From the NCBI GenBank assembly GCA_036250225.1, contig JAPZLL010000035.1:62001-126000 (forward strand): 64,000 nt of DNA, written 5' to 3'. The position numbers and the translations under genes are program-made. Positions 10,876 to 20,828 of this stretch are shown in pieces (position 1 is the first letter of the stretch; every line of letters starts with the position of its first letter). Origin of the DNA: Cercophora sp. LCS_1. Its lineage: Eukaryota; Ascomycota; Sordariomycetes; Sordariales; Lasiosphaeriaceae. The notes under the pieces were generated by a model. It had not been told where the DNA came from. It was given only the letters and a program-made list of their open reading frames with translations, and did no database searches.

Positions 10876-11595
10876 CTAGGAAGGCACCATACAACACCAG
10901 CTGGAAGACATTGTGACGAGGAACTTGATTCTGAATACACTGGTTAAGACCTGCGAAGAAGGGTTGAGAGATGCCAGACGAGAAAGGAGATCCGAATACA
11001 TTTCTTCCGTGACGATGAACACCAATGGCTGCCGAGCTTCCGAAGACGCCGGCATTGCAGCCGTTGGTGCCCCTTGGGAGGCGGATGGTCTCGCGGAAGC
11101 GCCCGGGCTGGAAGTTGAGCCTGACGAAGACAGGGAGGATGACGACCGCGAGGCAGATGATTGCGAGAAGGACGAGGACGTGGACGTGTTAGGCGAGGAT
11201 GAGGCTGAGGAAGATCCTGCCGCTGAGGTTTGCGCTGCAGATTTCGATAGAGAGGCAGGTGGCGCTGCGGGTTGCGTTGCGGGCTTCGTTACGGGCTTCG
11301 TTACGGGCTTCGCTGTGGGTTGAGTTTTGGCTCCCGATGTACTACTTGAGGGTGTCTCACGTTCAACGCAGACCGACTGATCGCTCGTTGGGTTTGTAAG
11401 GAGGGAGACCGCAGGACGCTTGGCTTGGCAAGCCCGAAAAGTGAGGCGAAACGCACGAGTTACCCAATGGAGGTGAGTGAGGGTGTTCTGGGCTGCCTTT
11501 TGCACATACGGTGGCTGAAACAACGACGGCTCAAAACAGCCTGGAAGGCAGTCAGCCTCCACTGCAATCCCCATTCGTCCATTCCATCCAAACAT
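10876..11595 (-). CDS. Possible Ser-rich protein (doubtful)
   Basis: An uninterrupted reverse-strand frame of 239 codons starting at an ATG. It has a Cys-containing N-terminal part, a PVTKPVTKP-type segment, about 70 residues dominated by Ser, and a C-terminal segment (PLVFIVTEEMYSDLLSRLASL) that looks protein-like. There is no signal peptide. The opposite strand has an overlapping acidic frame at 10913-11323, so low-complexity GC-rich DNA alone could produce both. It would be convergent with the rhodopsin-domain gene and divergent from the gene at 11613. I cannot assign a function; gene status is uncertain. Confidence 0.25.
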   Translation of the reverse strand: MFGWNGRMGIAVEADCLPGCFEPSLFQPPYVQKAAQNTLTHLHWVTRAFRLTFRACQAKRPAVSLLTNPTSDQSVCVERETPSSSTSGAKTQPTAKPVTKPVTKPATQPAAPPASLSKSAAQTSAAGSSSASSSPNTSTSSSFSQSSASRSSSSLSSSGSTSSPGASARPSASQGAPTAAMPASSEARQPLVFIVTEEMYSDLLSRLASLNPSSQVLTSVFRIKFLVTMSSSWCCMVPS

Positions 11596-11612
11596 CCAAA
11601 CATCTGAACACG

Positions 11613-12260
11613 ATGGTACCTCCAGACGTCAAGCTGTGCCAGTTTTGTTGGGCCGTTTTGCGGAAAACTGTGGAGACACCTGCTGCTCCGAACAAACATG
11701 CCCACCACGAAACCTGGGATGCGCTCAAAGCCTCGTCTGAGGAATGCTCGCTTTGTCACACCTTGGTCAAGTTCTCAGACGGGCTGTACGGTCTCAGCGT
11801 CTCACTTGTTGTGTGCTCAGAATCTGGTTAGTTTCCTCGGGTTTTTGTGTGTTCTGACTTCCTGACTCCTGCCTTAGTCTCGCTCGCGGATTCTCCGATA
11901 TGGCGTTCCGCCACACCATCGCTGTACGAAAAAAACGCAGTCTATAAGATCTTGGATAAGCACCTGTCGTACCTCACCAGACCACGCCACTGGCCAGCCT
12001 GTGCCGTTTTCTCCGCTCCGCTACATGGCCATGACCACGTTGGCACACACCTGTGCCTGCTTCTCATCACTGCCTACGATGCCTTTTCTCATCAACTGCC
12101 CGGAAGGACACTCTGCGACATCTTCCTCATAATCAGGCAGGTTCTAGGACAAGACAACGGGGAAATATTTGCACGTGCGGGCGTGGCATGGAGATTGAGA
12201 GCGGAGGAACACCGACCATTCTTTGGCGAGGGGAGCAAAGTCACGATGGCTCTGGTTTAG
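11613..12260 (+). CDS. Short HET-associated N-terminal (CxxC...CxxC) protein lacking the HET domain
   Basis: Exons 11613..11826 and 11878..12260 (GTTAGT donor, CTGAC branch, CCTTAG acceptor) give 198 aa. Residues ~8-60 hold LCQFC and, after a HAHHETWDALKASSEE segment, CSLC. This resembles the zinc-knuckle-like region that commonly precedes the HET domain in fungal incompatibility proteins. No HET core (YVALSYCWG-type motif) follows, and the stop comes soon after a GVAWRLRAE segment. It is therefore either a truncated paralogue or a stand-alone regulator of related proteins. Its closeness to the NLR gene is suggestive but could be chance. Confidence 0.5.
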
Positions 12261-13276
12261 ACTCAATCGATGGCTAGCCAGGCCAAATGTTTGTCTATTG
12301 CCCGTTCAGTGAAGAGACACACAATCGAAGATGCGGTAGTGCACACACGCAGCATCCGGCCTACGATTATCCCTGACCTCACCAAATCCATGAAACCCCT
12401 GCCCACCGTCGCACCAGACAAATACCAGTTAATTACCCTCCTCACACTGCACCAGCCAGGTTACCAGGTAACTGGACACAATATGATACCACCGAGACCC
12501 TGCACCCAAATCTGCGATCTCTCCTCGTCCTCGGGACCCATCAATCATTCTCGGGAAGGAGACCCATTCTATTCCACGGGAATTATTTCCACATCCCAAT
12601 CGCACCGACTCGACCCGTCGACGCCGAACACAACATGTGCACCCACGCAATAAAACGGCACGACATTGATGGGCCATTAAACAAGATGCATGGGGCTCAT
12701 TGATTGCCGGTGCGTGGATAAAACAAACCCATGATCTTCCACCAATCACACCAAAAGCTCGGTACCAGCGACCAGAATGCTTGACCGGATTCGATGCAAC
12801 GGTGTTGTTCTTGTTACTGGCCGTTGGATGGTATTGTACCCTACCACACAACCCCTGTCACCCTGTCACCCTGTCACCCTGTCACTTTGTCCACTTTTTG
12901 CTTATCATCCATACCCATACCTTACCACACACACCAAGAACGGCTTATTATCCCCGTTGGTAGGGTACTCCTCTTTACCCCCATTCCCCCGGATGTGACC
13001 CGACCGCCTGGGCGTTCGCATCGCTGCAGCTCGACCGACGCGGGGTTAAATCCACTGGCCCGGCGTGGTATTCCGCGTTTTAGCCATATTACCGCTGCAA
13101 GCAGCTTCCGTGTCTTTTTTCCCCACCACGTGGTTTTTGTGGGATTGAACAAGATCGGGGTGTTTTCTCCGTTTGCTTCCTTTCTTTTTCTTTTCTCCGG
13201 TCGTCGCCAAACCCGTCGTCACTCCGTCCAACAAAATAGGTTTCGACAAAGATCGATTGGACTTTGCCAGTAAAAC
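12261..13276. other. Intergenic region and promoter of the MFS transporter gene
   Basis: No gene supported. It contains four tandem copies of the 8-mer CCCTGTCA (12853-12884) and pyrimidine-rich leader sequence ending in CAAGATCG...CAGTAAAAC directly before the transporter ATG. Confidence 0.5.
12853..12884 (+). repeat. Tandem 8-mer repeat (CCCTGTCA x4)
   Basis: Four perfect head-to-tail copies about 390 bp upstream of the transporter start codon. Length-variable repeats of this kind are common in fungal promoters. No bound factor is implied by the sequence alone. Confidence 0.85.
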
Positions 13277-15539
13277 ATGGCTCTCGGCGCAAGGATTCTC
13301 AAGGCGATTATTCGCAATGATGCGATGAAGGAGGAGTGAGTCTTTTGTCACACAAGTGCGGGGGAAAAAAAGGGAGGAGGAATGATCGACGCTGACATCG
13401 TGGGGTGAAAAACAGTCCGGTGGAGATTTATGGGTGGAGGGTGTTTGTTTTGGTGTGGTCTGGTGAGAAACATGCCTACCCTGAAAGAAAAAAAAACCGT
13501 TTGATGTTGTGCATTTTGCTAACTTGGGTTTTCGTGCCATGTAGCTTGGTAAATTATTCCACGGGAACAAGGGCGATGGAATGGAGCTGACGCTGGGAAT
13601 AGCTTCGGTGGCATGTTGTTCGGGTGGGAGTGAGTTTGGGTCTCTGTCGCTTTTGCCGATGAGAATCGGAACTGATCGGTTGATAGTATCGGCACGATTG
13701 GTGGCGTCTTGGCCATGCCCAAGATGCAGCAGCAGTATGGCTACGAGAACTATGATGCCAAGGCCAAGGCCGACATGTCGCAAAACGGTATGTGGGAGCG
13801 ACTTGAAATTGGAGGTGGAAGCTGACAGGTCTCAGTTGCTTCGACCCTCCAGGCTGGCTGCTTTGCGGCTTGCTTCATCACCCCTTGGCTCACCGACAAG
13901 TATGGAAGACGATGGGCGCTGATCGTCACCGGTCTGGTCACCGTGGTTGGTGTTGTCTTCCAAACAGGCTCTGGCGCCAATGGCAGTCTCCCGGTCATGT
14001 ATGTCGGTCGCTTCATCGCCGGTCTCGGTGTTGGCGCCGCTTCCATGTTGACGCCCCTTTACGTGTCGGAGTGTGCGCCTCGTGCCATTCGTGGTGGCCT
14101 CACTGGTGAGTTGTTGTCTCGCGCTATTGGCGATCTTTGGTGACTGACAACTTGCAGCCTTTTACCAGCTCTTCATCGTCACTGGCGTCATGATCTCCTT
14201 CTGGATCAACTACGGTGCTCTGTTACATCTCCAGGGACGGGCTACCTTCATGCTGCCCCTTGCTTTCCAGGCCATGCCAGCACTGTGAGTGAATCTGACG
14301 AGTGCTCGAAAATTGGTTCGTTGGTACTGACTTTGGTTAGCCTCCTCATGATCTTCATGTTCCTTGTTCCCGAGAGCCCCCGCTGGACCGCCAAGCAGGA
14401 TAACTGGGAGGAGACGACGCGCATCATCTCCAAGCTGCGAAAGTAAGTCTACTCAAGAGTAAGAAGTCTTGGAGGATCTAACAGGATACAGCCTCCCCGC
14501 CGACCACAGCTACGTCCAAAACGAGATCCAAGAGATGGCCAACCAGCTCGACAACGAGAAACGTCTCATCGGAGACGCCACCACCAAGACGCTCCTTAAG
14601 GAGATGTGGGTCATTCCCGGAAACCGCAAGCGCACCATCATCACCATCATGCTCATGGTCTGGCAACAAATGACGGGCGTCAATGCCATTGTGTGTATCT
14701 CCGCCCCCTCATTGGAGCCCTGACACTGACGAGTTGTAGAACTACTACGCCCCTCAAATCTTCCAGGGCCTCGGCATGACCGGTACCTCAGTCCAGCTCT
14801 TCGCTACCGGCGTCTACGGCATCGTCAAGGTCATCGGCTGCTTCATCTTCCTCGTGTTTGTCGCTGATTCCCTCGGTCGTCGATGGAGTCTGCTGTGGAC
14901 GAGCGCTGCGCAGGCTATTGCCATGTACATTGTTGGTATCTACGGTAAGGTTGAGCCGCCTGTGGCTGGCAAGCCGGTAAGCCCCCCTCCACTACAGGCT
15001 TTATCGGTGGGAAACTGACCAAGCAGATCTCTGGCTTTGGATACTTCGCCATCGTCCTCATCTACGCCTGGGCCGTCTTTTTCCAGTTCGGCTGGGGCCC
15101 AGTCTGCTGGATTCTCGTCAGGCATGTTCCACTCCCTCTTCTCCTGGATGCTTAAACTGACACATCAAAGTGAAATCCCAACCGCCCGTCTCCGCGCCCT
15201 CAACGTCGCCATCGGCGCCGCGACCCAATGGCTCTTCAACTTTATCATTGCCCGCACCGTGCTCACCATGCAAGTCACCATGGGCACAGCCGGATACGTA
15301 TGTTCCTTCTTTCCCTTCCAAAAGGATTCAACTAACAGCATCAGGGCATGTTTTTCCTCTTCGGAACCTTTGGCTGGATCATGGGCACCTTTGTCTGGTT
15401 CTTCATCCCCGAGACTAAGGGCATCAGTCTCGAGAAAATGGACGAGCTGTTTGGCGTTACCGAGCTCGCCAAGACGGTCGAGGATAACGATCCCGAGTCT
15501 GCAGTTGAGATCAAGGAGCATGCCGCTGAGAAGAACTAA
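13277..15539 (+). CDS. MFS sugar/quinate-type transporter (SP family)
   Basis: Thirteen exons: 13277..13335, 13416..13462, 13545..13548, 13603..13629, 13687..13787, 13836..14105, 14158..14284, 14341..14442, 14492..14690, 14740..14976, 15027..15121, 15171..15297, 15345..15539. They join in phase to 529 aa. Sugar-porter signatures are present: FGGMLFGWD in TM1, DKYGRRWAL after TM2, YVGRFIAGLGVGAAS in TM4, PESPRW at the end of TM6, QQMTGVNAINYY in TM7, DSLGRRWSL after TM8 and PETKGISLEKMDELFG at the C-terminus. It should be a plasma-membrane proton-coupled sugar or quinate importer; substrate cannot be told from sequence. The exon of 4 nt (CTTG) restores the conserved SACFGG reading. Intron 15122..15170 has a GC donor and an AAG acceptor. 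An alternative without the microexon (acceptor at 13586) would insert ADAGNS. Confidence 0.92.
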
Positions 15540-16451
15540 ACTTGTGTTGGGTAATAGGAGATGCGGATTGGGATGGCGGATGGCATGGCGGTGAGAAATT
15601 TGGGCTGCCAGCGAGGCATGTGGCTAATTCGGTCATTCATAATGAGAATTCCGTTATCTTGGAATCGAGATGATAATGACACTGCTTTGGTATTGGCGCG
15701 TCGGTGGGATTGGTGTCGGATTTCGGATCACGTTCGGATTACGTGAAGCCCGGGCACTTGAGCCCAAGTAACACAAGGCGTTGTTTGGGTAGAGTCTTCC
15801 GCCGAGCCGGGGCTCTCTGAGGTCAACTTACCGTCTGATGTTGTCCTGGTTGCGCGTCTGACGCGGCCAAATAAGCGCGTTAAGCCACTCCCATTCTTGG
15901 AAACAGCACAGCCAACAGACAGCGATGGTTGGCTTGTTGGTACTACAACACGCATGTGAGAGCTTGATTTTCTTGGCAAACCAAACGTGATCGTCGTCCG
16001 ATCGATCTTGATCCACATATTTTGTCGAGCTTGGCAGAAGCCCCGCGGAACAGAAGAGGCGATTTCTATTTCTGTCTCTTGTCGACAGCCATGTTGTTGA
16101 GGTTTGGTGACGCGTAACAATGGTAGTGAAGCCCAAAGTGCCAAAGGAAGGGAAGGCGCCTTGACCCAGCTGGCTTCCGGGAGAGCACCCGACAGAGAAA
16201 AAGTTCCAAGATTAGAACGGGTTGGAATGGCTGTCGGGTCGGGCTCGGAACAAGGTGTGAGAGATGATGTAGATTTAAACCTCGAGCTCCTCTCGTCATT
16301 GTGAATGAAATCATCAGCTCACAACATTCTCTCAACGCATCACCCGATACTTTCACAATAACCACAAACCATCAAAGTCAACCATTCAATCTCATATCAA
16401 CCACTCAGCAAACCCAGATACACCTACCAAGCCAACCCACCAACCCTCAAA
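15540..16451. other. Intergenic region
   Basis: No gene supported. The last ~150 bases (from about 16300) are rich in A, C and T with CACAACA-type leader sequence, consistent with the 5' UTR of the secreted-protein gene that follows. Confidence 0.5.
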
Positions 16452-16922
16452 ATGAAGTTCCTCACCCTCATCCTCGCCCACCTCCTGACCCTCCTTGCTT
16501 TCTCAACCGCAACCCCGACCCCCGGCCGTCCCGTCGGCCGTCCCCGTCCCGTCCCAGCCCCGGTCCCGGGTCCCGCCCCTCCTGCGCCTGCGCCTGCGCC
16601 TGCGCCTCCTGCTCCCGCTCCCGCCCCAGGAAGAAACAACATCATCGCAACGATCCTCTTTGACATTGACGGCAACGAAGCCATCGCCAACTTCCAAGTC
16701 GCCGTTCCCGGCGCCCGCGCGGTCAACCAGCAACTGCTTGCTCTAGCCATCGCCAATGTACAAGGCCTAGCACCCGGCCAGGACGAGGACGATGTAGTCT
16801 GCCAGGCGTTTGATGTCCGTGGACGGCCGCTTGGGGGCCCGTTTTCGGGCGACGATCGGGAGGTTGTGGATGGGTTTGTGGGGGCCATTGCGTGTGATTT
16901 GTTTGTTGGGTTTGGGAACTAG
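16452..16922 (+). CDS. Small secreted protein with Pro/Ala-rich spacer
   Basis: A single exon of 156 codons. Residues 1-21 (MKFLTLILAHLLTLLAFSTA) form a convincing signal peptide. A ~40-residue segment of Arg-Pro and Pro-Ala-Pro repeats follows, then a ~95-residue acidic domain (IIATILFDIDGNEAIANFQVAV ... DDVVCQAFDVRGRPLGGPFSGDDREVVDGFVGAIACDLFVGFGN) with two cysteines that could pair. The C-terminal part looks folded. The Pro-rich part resembles a linker or wall-interacting spacer. I do not recognise a family. It fits the size of apoplastic effectors or wall-associated proteins, but that is inference. Confidence 0.75.
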   Translation: MKFLTLILAHLLTLLAFSTATPTPGRPVGRPRPVPAPVPGPAPPAPAPAPAPPAPAPAPGRNNIIATILFDIDGNEAIANFQVAVPGARAVNQQLLALAIANVQGLAPGQDEDDVVCQAFDVRGRPLGGPFSGDDREVVDGFVGAIACDLFVGFGN

Positions 16923-17757
16923 TGATGGGAAGTGAGAGTGATGTGAATGGTGAGAAGGATGTGGAGGGTTGGTGAAATGTGGTGGGCGGGAAGGATGGGA
17001 TGGGATAATTAAGGACACTCCTTTTGGTTCTGCTTTTCTTTCATTTTTTTTTCTCCGCCCTTTTGTCCGCTTCCGTTTTTTTGGTTTTGCATTGGGTTGG
17101 TAATGCGGTGTCTTTGAGGATCTAGAGTTGTGGAGATGGTATGGATGGTATGACTTCATGATAAACACTTCTTTTCTAATTTAATTTATCTAATTTGATT
17201 TACTCTTAGATAGTCGCACGCATTCCGTGGGGTTAGGGTGCATGTTTTAGGGCTTGAAAATGACACTCCTTTTCCTATTTTCTGCTTGACTGTTTGTAAC
17301 CTCACATGAATGACCCCACATTCAATATGAATTGTGGCTTCTTGGTTCTCACTTTCCGGGAATCCCCGGTGTTATTTTCTTTTTCGCGGAAGCTTGTTGA
17401 TTCACGCTGGTTCAGCCTCAGACGTCAGAGGCGTTGCTGATCTCTCAGCCCAAACACTAAACTCATTTTATGGCTCTTTGAGCGGCCTCGACAGAGAGTT
17501 TAGTTGTCAAAAAGCTTCAGAGAGAACCCCATGCCATTATTCAATTGTCCATACAACCCCAGTATAATGTCGAATCAATTTCAAAACGATCTCTTCTCCA
17601 ACACCATGCGCCCCCCAAAAATATGTCGTTGGCATTTTCTGTCAAAGTCGCGGAAACCTGAGACATCCCACGTGCATGGCGGAATGGACGCTACAAAACC
17701 CCGCTTCAGCCCTCGAACTCAGGGAGTTTCGCCTTCTCCTTTCACCATTGGCCAGCA
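16923..17757. other. Intergenic region
   Basis: AT-richer than its surroundings around 17170-17330 and without a supported gene. Probably the 3' region of the secreted-protein gene and the promoter of the F-box-like gene. Confidence 0.5.
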
Positions 17758-19332
17758 ATGGAGTGCGGTACAAATCTTGGTCACTTGCCGCCGGAGCTGA
17801 TCCTCCAGATCAGTGGCAATATTTGCGCCGCCATCATCACTGGCACAAGTCCTCTCCCCGCTCTGCCCAGGTCTGATGTTCCCAGGTCCGATGTTGGTGG
17901 GCTTGGACAAGCCGATCTGCCCTGCAAGGCCGCGAAAATTCCAGGCCAATCCGACCTGTCCCGCCTCTCCAAGACGTGCGCTCACGTTCGCAATGTTGTC
18001 CAGTCCCTGGTCCTCAGCCTCTACAGTCACGACTCCACCGTTGGTCTGGCTGCCTTCGTCAAGGCAATCAAGTCCCGTCCGGGCCTTGGCCAGCAAGTGC
18101 GAGGCGCAGTCCTCCCTTCCTTCCTAGACGACGTCGGCGCCAACCGCCACCACGGTCACCACAGCGACTCCAAGGCCGAAGTGCACGAACTACTCACCAT
18201 CGAAGCAGGCTTCAAACTGGCCGATACGCAACTGCTGCTGACATTGGTCATGTTGGTCGCCTCACGAGCCCCGAAACTCCGCTTTCTCCGGCTCCTCCTA
18301 AAGGGCTACGTCGACATGACGGGTTCGGGACTAGGCGAAAAACTGATGCAGCTGCCCGGCCTTCAGGTTCTGGAGTCCGAAAAGGTTCACACGCCCGGCT
18401 GGGACCATTAGAAGACGCCGACGGCAAACATCCTGGACTTTTGCCGCCGAGCGCCTAACCTCGAGGCGCTCTCGCTCCCAGGTGTTACGCCCGGAATTGA
18501 CAAGACGTGCGACTTTCCACACCTTCGTCGGCTCAGAATTGACACCAGCCGTCCGGGCCCCCATCCCACCGGCTATGACTTTAACGTCGGCGGCTTTGCT
18601 GTTCTCCTCCAGAGCCTCCCAAACGTCGAGTCCATCGACATAACTTTAGACCCCGACCCGGCGTTGAGTATTGACTCCCAATCCGCCGCGATATGGCACG
18701 TTCCGAGCACCCGCAAAGACACACTCAAGGAGCTCCGTTTTGTCAACTACGCGCCCGCGCGCCCGCCAAGAGCCAGTGCGTCTCCGAGACGACTCTCCCT
18801 TCGCGAGTTTCCAAAGCTAGAAGTCGTTCACCTTGGAGACGAGGCGCTCTGGGCGTTGCTGGACATCGAAGGGACCCGAATGCGCTTCAGGGCGTACCAG
18901 TTCCCGATATCCATCAGAGAGGTCGTGTTTTTGGAGATGGAGCCTCTGCGTGTCTGGATCATCGACGATTTGGCAGACATGGCAAAGGAGGGCAAGTTTC
19001 CCAAGTTGGAGACTGTCACTGTGCGCCGGTACCCGCCTGGGTTCCGGAACACGGACGTGTTGGCTTCTTTGGGATCCCTTGAGGAACAATGGATTCGTGC
19101 TAGTACGGGAAGGTTCGAGTATAAAGGGGTGATGCAACAGAGCAAGGGCATGCAGCGGGCTTTTGCGGAGGCTGGTGTGACGTTTGATCTTGCTTTTTAT
19201 TTGTCATCGTGTTGCTACGCAGGGACTGGGAAAATGGCTGACTTGACCAGACAGTTTTGTAGGGGATTGGGAATTCTTTCAGTTCGAAAAAAAAAAAAAC
19301 GGCCTTCAATACAAAATGGTCGGATGGGATAG
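17758..19332 (+). pseudogene. F-box/leucine-rich-type protein gene interrupted by an in-frame TAG
   Basis: The ATG at 17758 opens a frame with an F-box-like start (LGHLPPELILQISGNI ... LSRLSKTCAHVRNVV). Irregular Leu-rich segments follow (PKLRFLRLLLKGYVDM, LPGLQVLESEKVH). The frame meets TAG at 18409-18411 and then continues in the same frame to 19332 (ANILDFCRRAPNLEALSLPGV, FPHLRRLRID, LPNVESIDITL, LKELRFVNY, FPKLEVVHLGDEAL). Both halves read as one F-box/LRR-like protein of about 520 aa, probably a substrate adaptor of an SCF ubiquitin ligase. Options: a nonsense change (CAG to TAG), a sequencing error, or an unusual 45-nt intron 18367..18411 (GTTCTG...TTAG, no good branch site). The tail ends in a Lys run encoded by an A-rich tract, so the true C-terminus is also uncertain. 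Confidence 0.6.
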
Positions 19333-19481
19333 CATTAGGGATGATCAAAATTTCCATTTGGAACAAATTGTTTTCCTTGGCCATCTTCGTGACCCCCAGA
19401 CCCTCAACCCCAAAATACTACGAAGTCGCGTCTGCGCAACCTTCATAGTTAGGGTCATATCTTGTGTAGCGGATTTGCGTA

Positions 19482-19501
19482 AAAAAAAAAAAAAAAAAAA
19501 A
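19482..19501 (+). repeat. Homopolymer A tract (~20 bases)
   Basis: An uninterrupted run of A in the 3' flank of the F-box-like gene. A shorter run of 13 lies at about 19288. Could be poly(A) slippage or a trace of retroposition. Length in the assembly may be inexact. Confidence 0.8.
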
Positions 19502-20000
19502 CGTACACACAGTGGTTTACTGGCTTGTTGCCGATCCACCATAGGTCGCTCCCGCCTCGCTCTGGATGTTATTCCGCATAATCTGACTTTTATTTCCACT
19601 TTGGCGGATTTCGCTAATGGCGTGAAATGGTTGTTGGGCTAAGTCTTGAACTAGCCACGCTTAAAAAGGTGACGCAGCCATTGACTTCTGACGATGCTGG
19701 GTCTGTGATGGGGAAGTATGCACTTTAGTGGCCCAAGGACGATCGATGGCGGTGTAGTCTTTGGCAGCTTGTTGCGCGAAGCAAGAGCCCCTCGGGGCTG
19801 GCGGACCGGGGCTCACGTTGTTGGGCATCGTGGAATTCGCAATGTTACCAATTCGTGTGCAAAGGTTGATGAAGTGGATGTGCAAGGGAGGATGCTGAGC
19901 ACCGGAGAGGGGAGAACAAGACAGTCAGATATATACACCTATAATGATCGAAGAGGGCCGGGCAGAGCCCAGAGAATGACCCGACTGTCCCCTACATGCA

Positions 20001-20576
20001 TTCAGATTTTGGACATCACCCAATCTGACAGCCCCGAGTATTGAAAGCTTCACTTGGATGGTAATGACAGGTCTGGGGTGAAGCAGGCTCCAAGTTCGCT
20101 CGATCTCGGGATTCGCAGGAGGCCACACTAAATCCAACTAATGCTAATCCAAGTAGCCTCACCCAGTGGAGCTACTTCCTACAGGTCTTCTATTTAACAC
20201 TTGCAGGGTAATGAAAAGGGGATGTATGTACTTTGAAGATCACTGGACGCCTCCGAAACTCTGATACATGCCGTTGTTGCCGGCCATCGCCCTTTCGACA
20301 CCTCTGATGCGCAGTCTTTTCTGTGGGGGCTTCATCAGGAAGCCACGGTTCAAGCAAGCGAGGTTCTGGCTCTCCCCCGATGCCCAAATCATGTGCTCGC
20401 AAGCCGATGCACGGAGGGCCCACACCCCTATCGCTTCAGATTTTGGATCTGCCAGTCACATCTCTTCCACGCACTCAGATTTTGGGATTTCGCCATTGTG
20501 GTGCCTTCGGGCGCGTTGTCCGGAAATCACGTGGCTTATCGTGCATGTTGGCAGCTGCATTCAGATTTTGGCCAGG
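20001..20576 (+). promoter_or_regulatory. Four dispersed copies of a TCAGATTTTGG motif
   Basis: Copies at about 20001, 20436, 20474 and 20560, all in the same orientation, with the fuller consensus GCNNTCAGATTTTGG. They lie 0.25-0.8 kb upstream of the Clr5 gene start. Four copies of an 11-mer in under 600 bp is more than chance expectation. It may be a regulatory site or the remnant of an internally repeated element. No known fungal factor site is claimed. Confidence 0.45.
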
Positions 20577-20828
20577 CGAATGGCATCTCATCTGGCGGGA
20601 CCACATCATGCAACCGCAACAAATCTGGCAAGCCAGGCTTCTTTGGGGGGTTCCTGCCCCTCCCACCCGCAATGCGTCTCGAGAATCTTTCTTCCGACCT
20701 CAACCCCCGACTCCCTTGGCCGTTGGAGTTCGCTTCATCATTCTCCTGTCATTTCGACCGGCCGCCCTTGCCACGTCCAACTTTAACTCAGACGGTTGCT
20801 GTCTCCGTCCAACAAGCCACCTAAAAAG

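Larger units (their letters stand above)
19333..20828. other. Intergenic region upstream of the Clr5-ankyrin gene
   Basis: About 1.5 kb without a supported gene. It contains a 20-base A tract (19482-19501) and four copies of a TCAGATTTTGG motif (20001-20576). The long forward frames at 20268-20865 overlap in all three phases and have no domain-like content, which argues against coding. Confidence 0.5.

Noticed and set aside
12700..13273. Overlapping forward frames in the transporter promoter
   Set aside because: Their apparent repeats come from the CCCTGTCA tandem array and poly-pyrimidine tracts.
13046..13783. Reverse frame of 245 codons
   Set aside because: Spans the transporter promoter and its first introns and exons in antisense; no recognisable protein features.
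16424..16888. Reverse frame of 154 codons
   Set aside because: Antisense of the proline-rich secreted protein; Gly/Ala repeats arise from the Pro/Arg-coding repeat.
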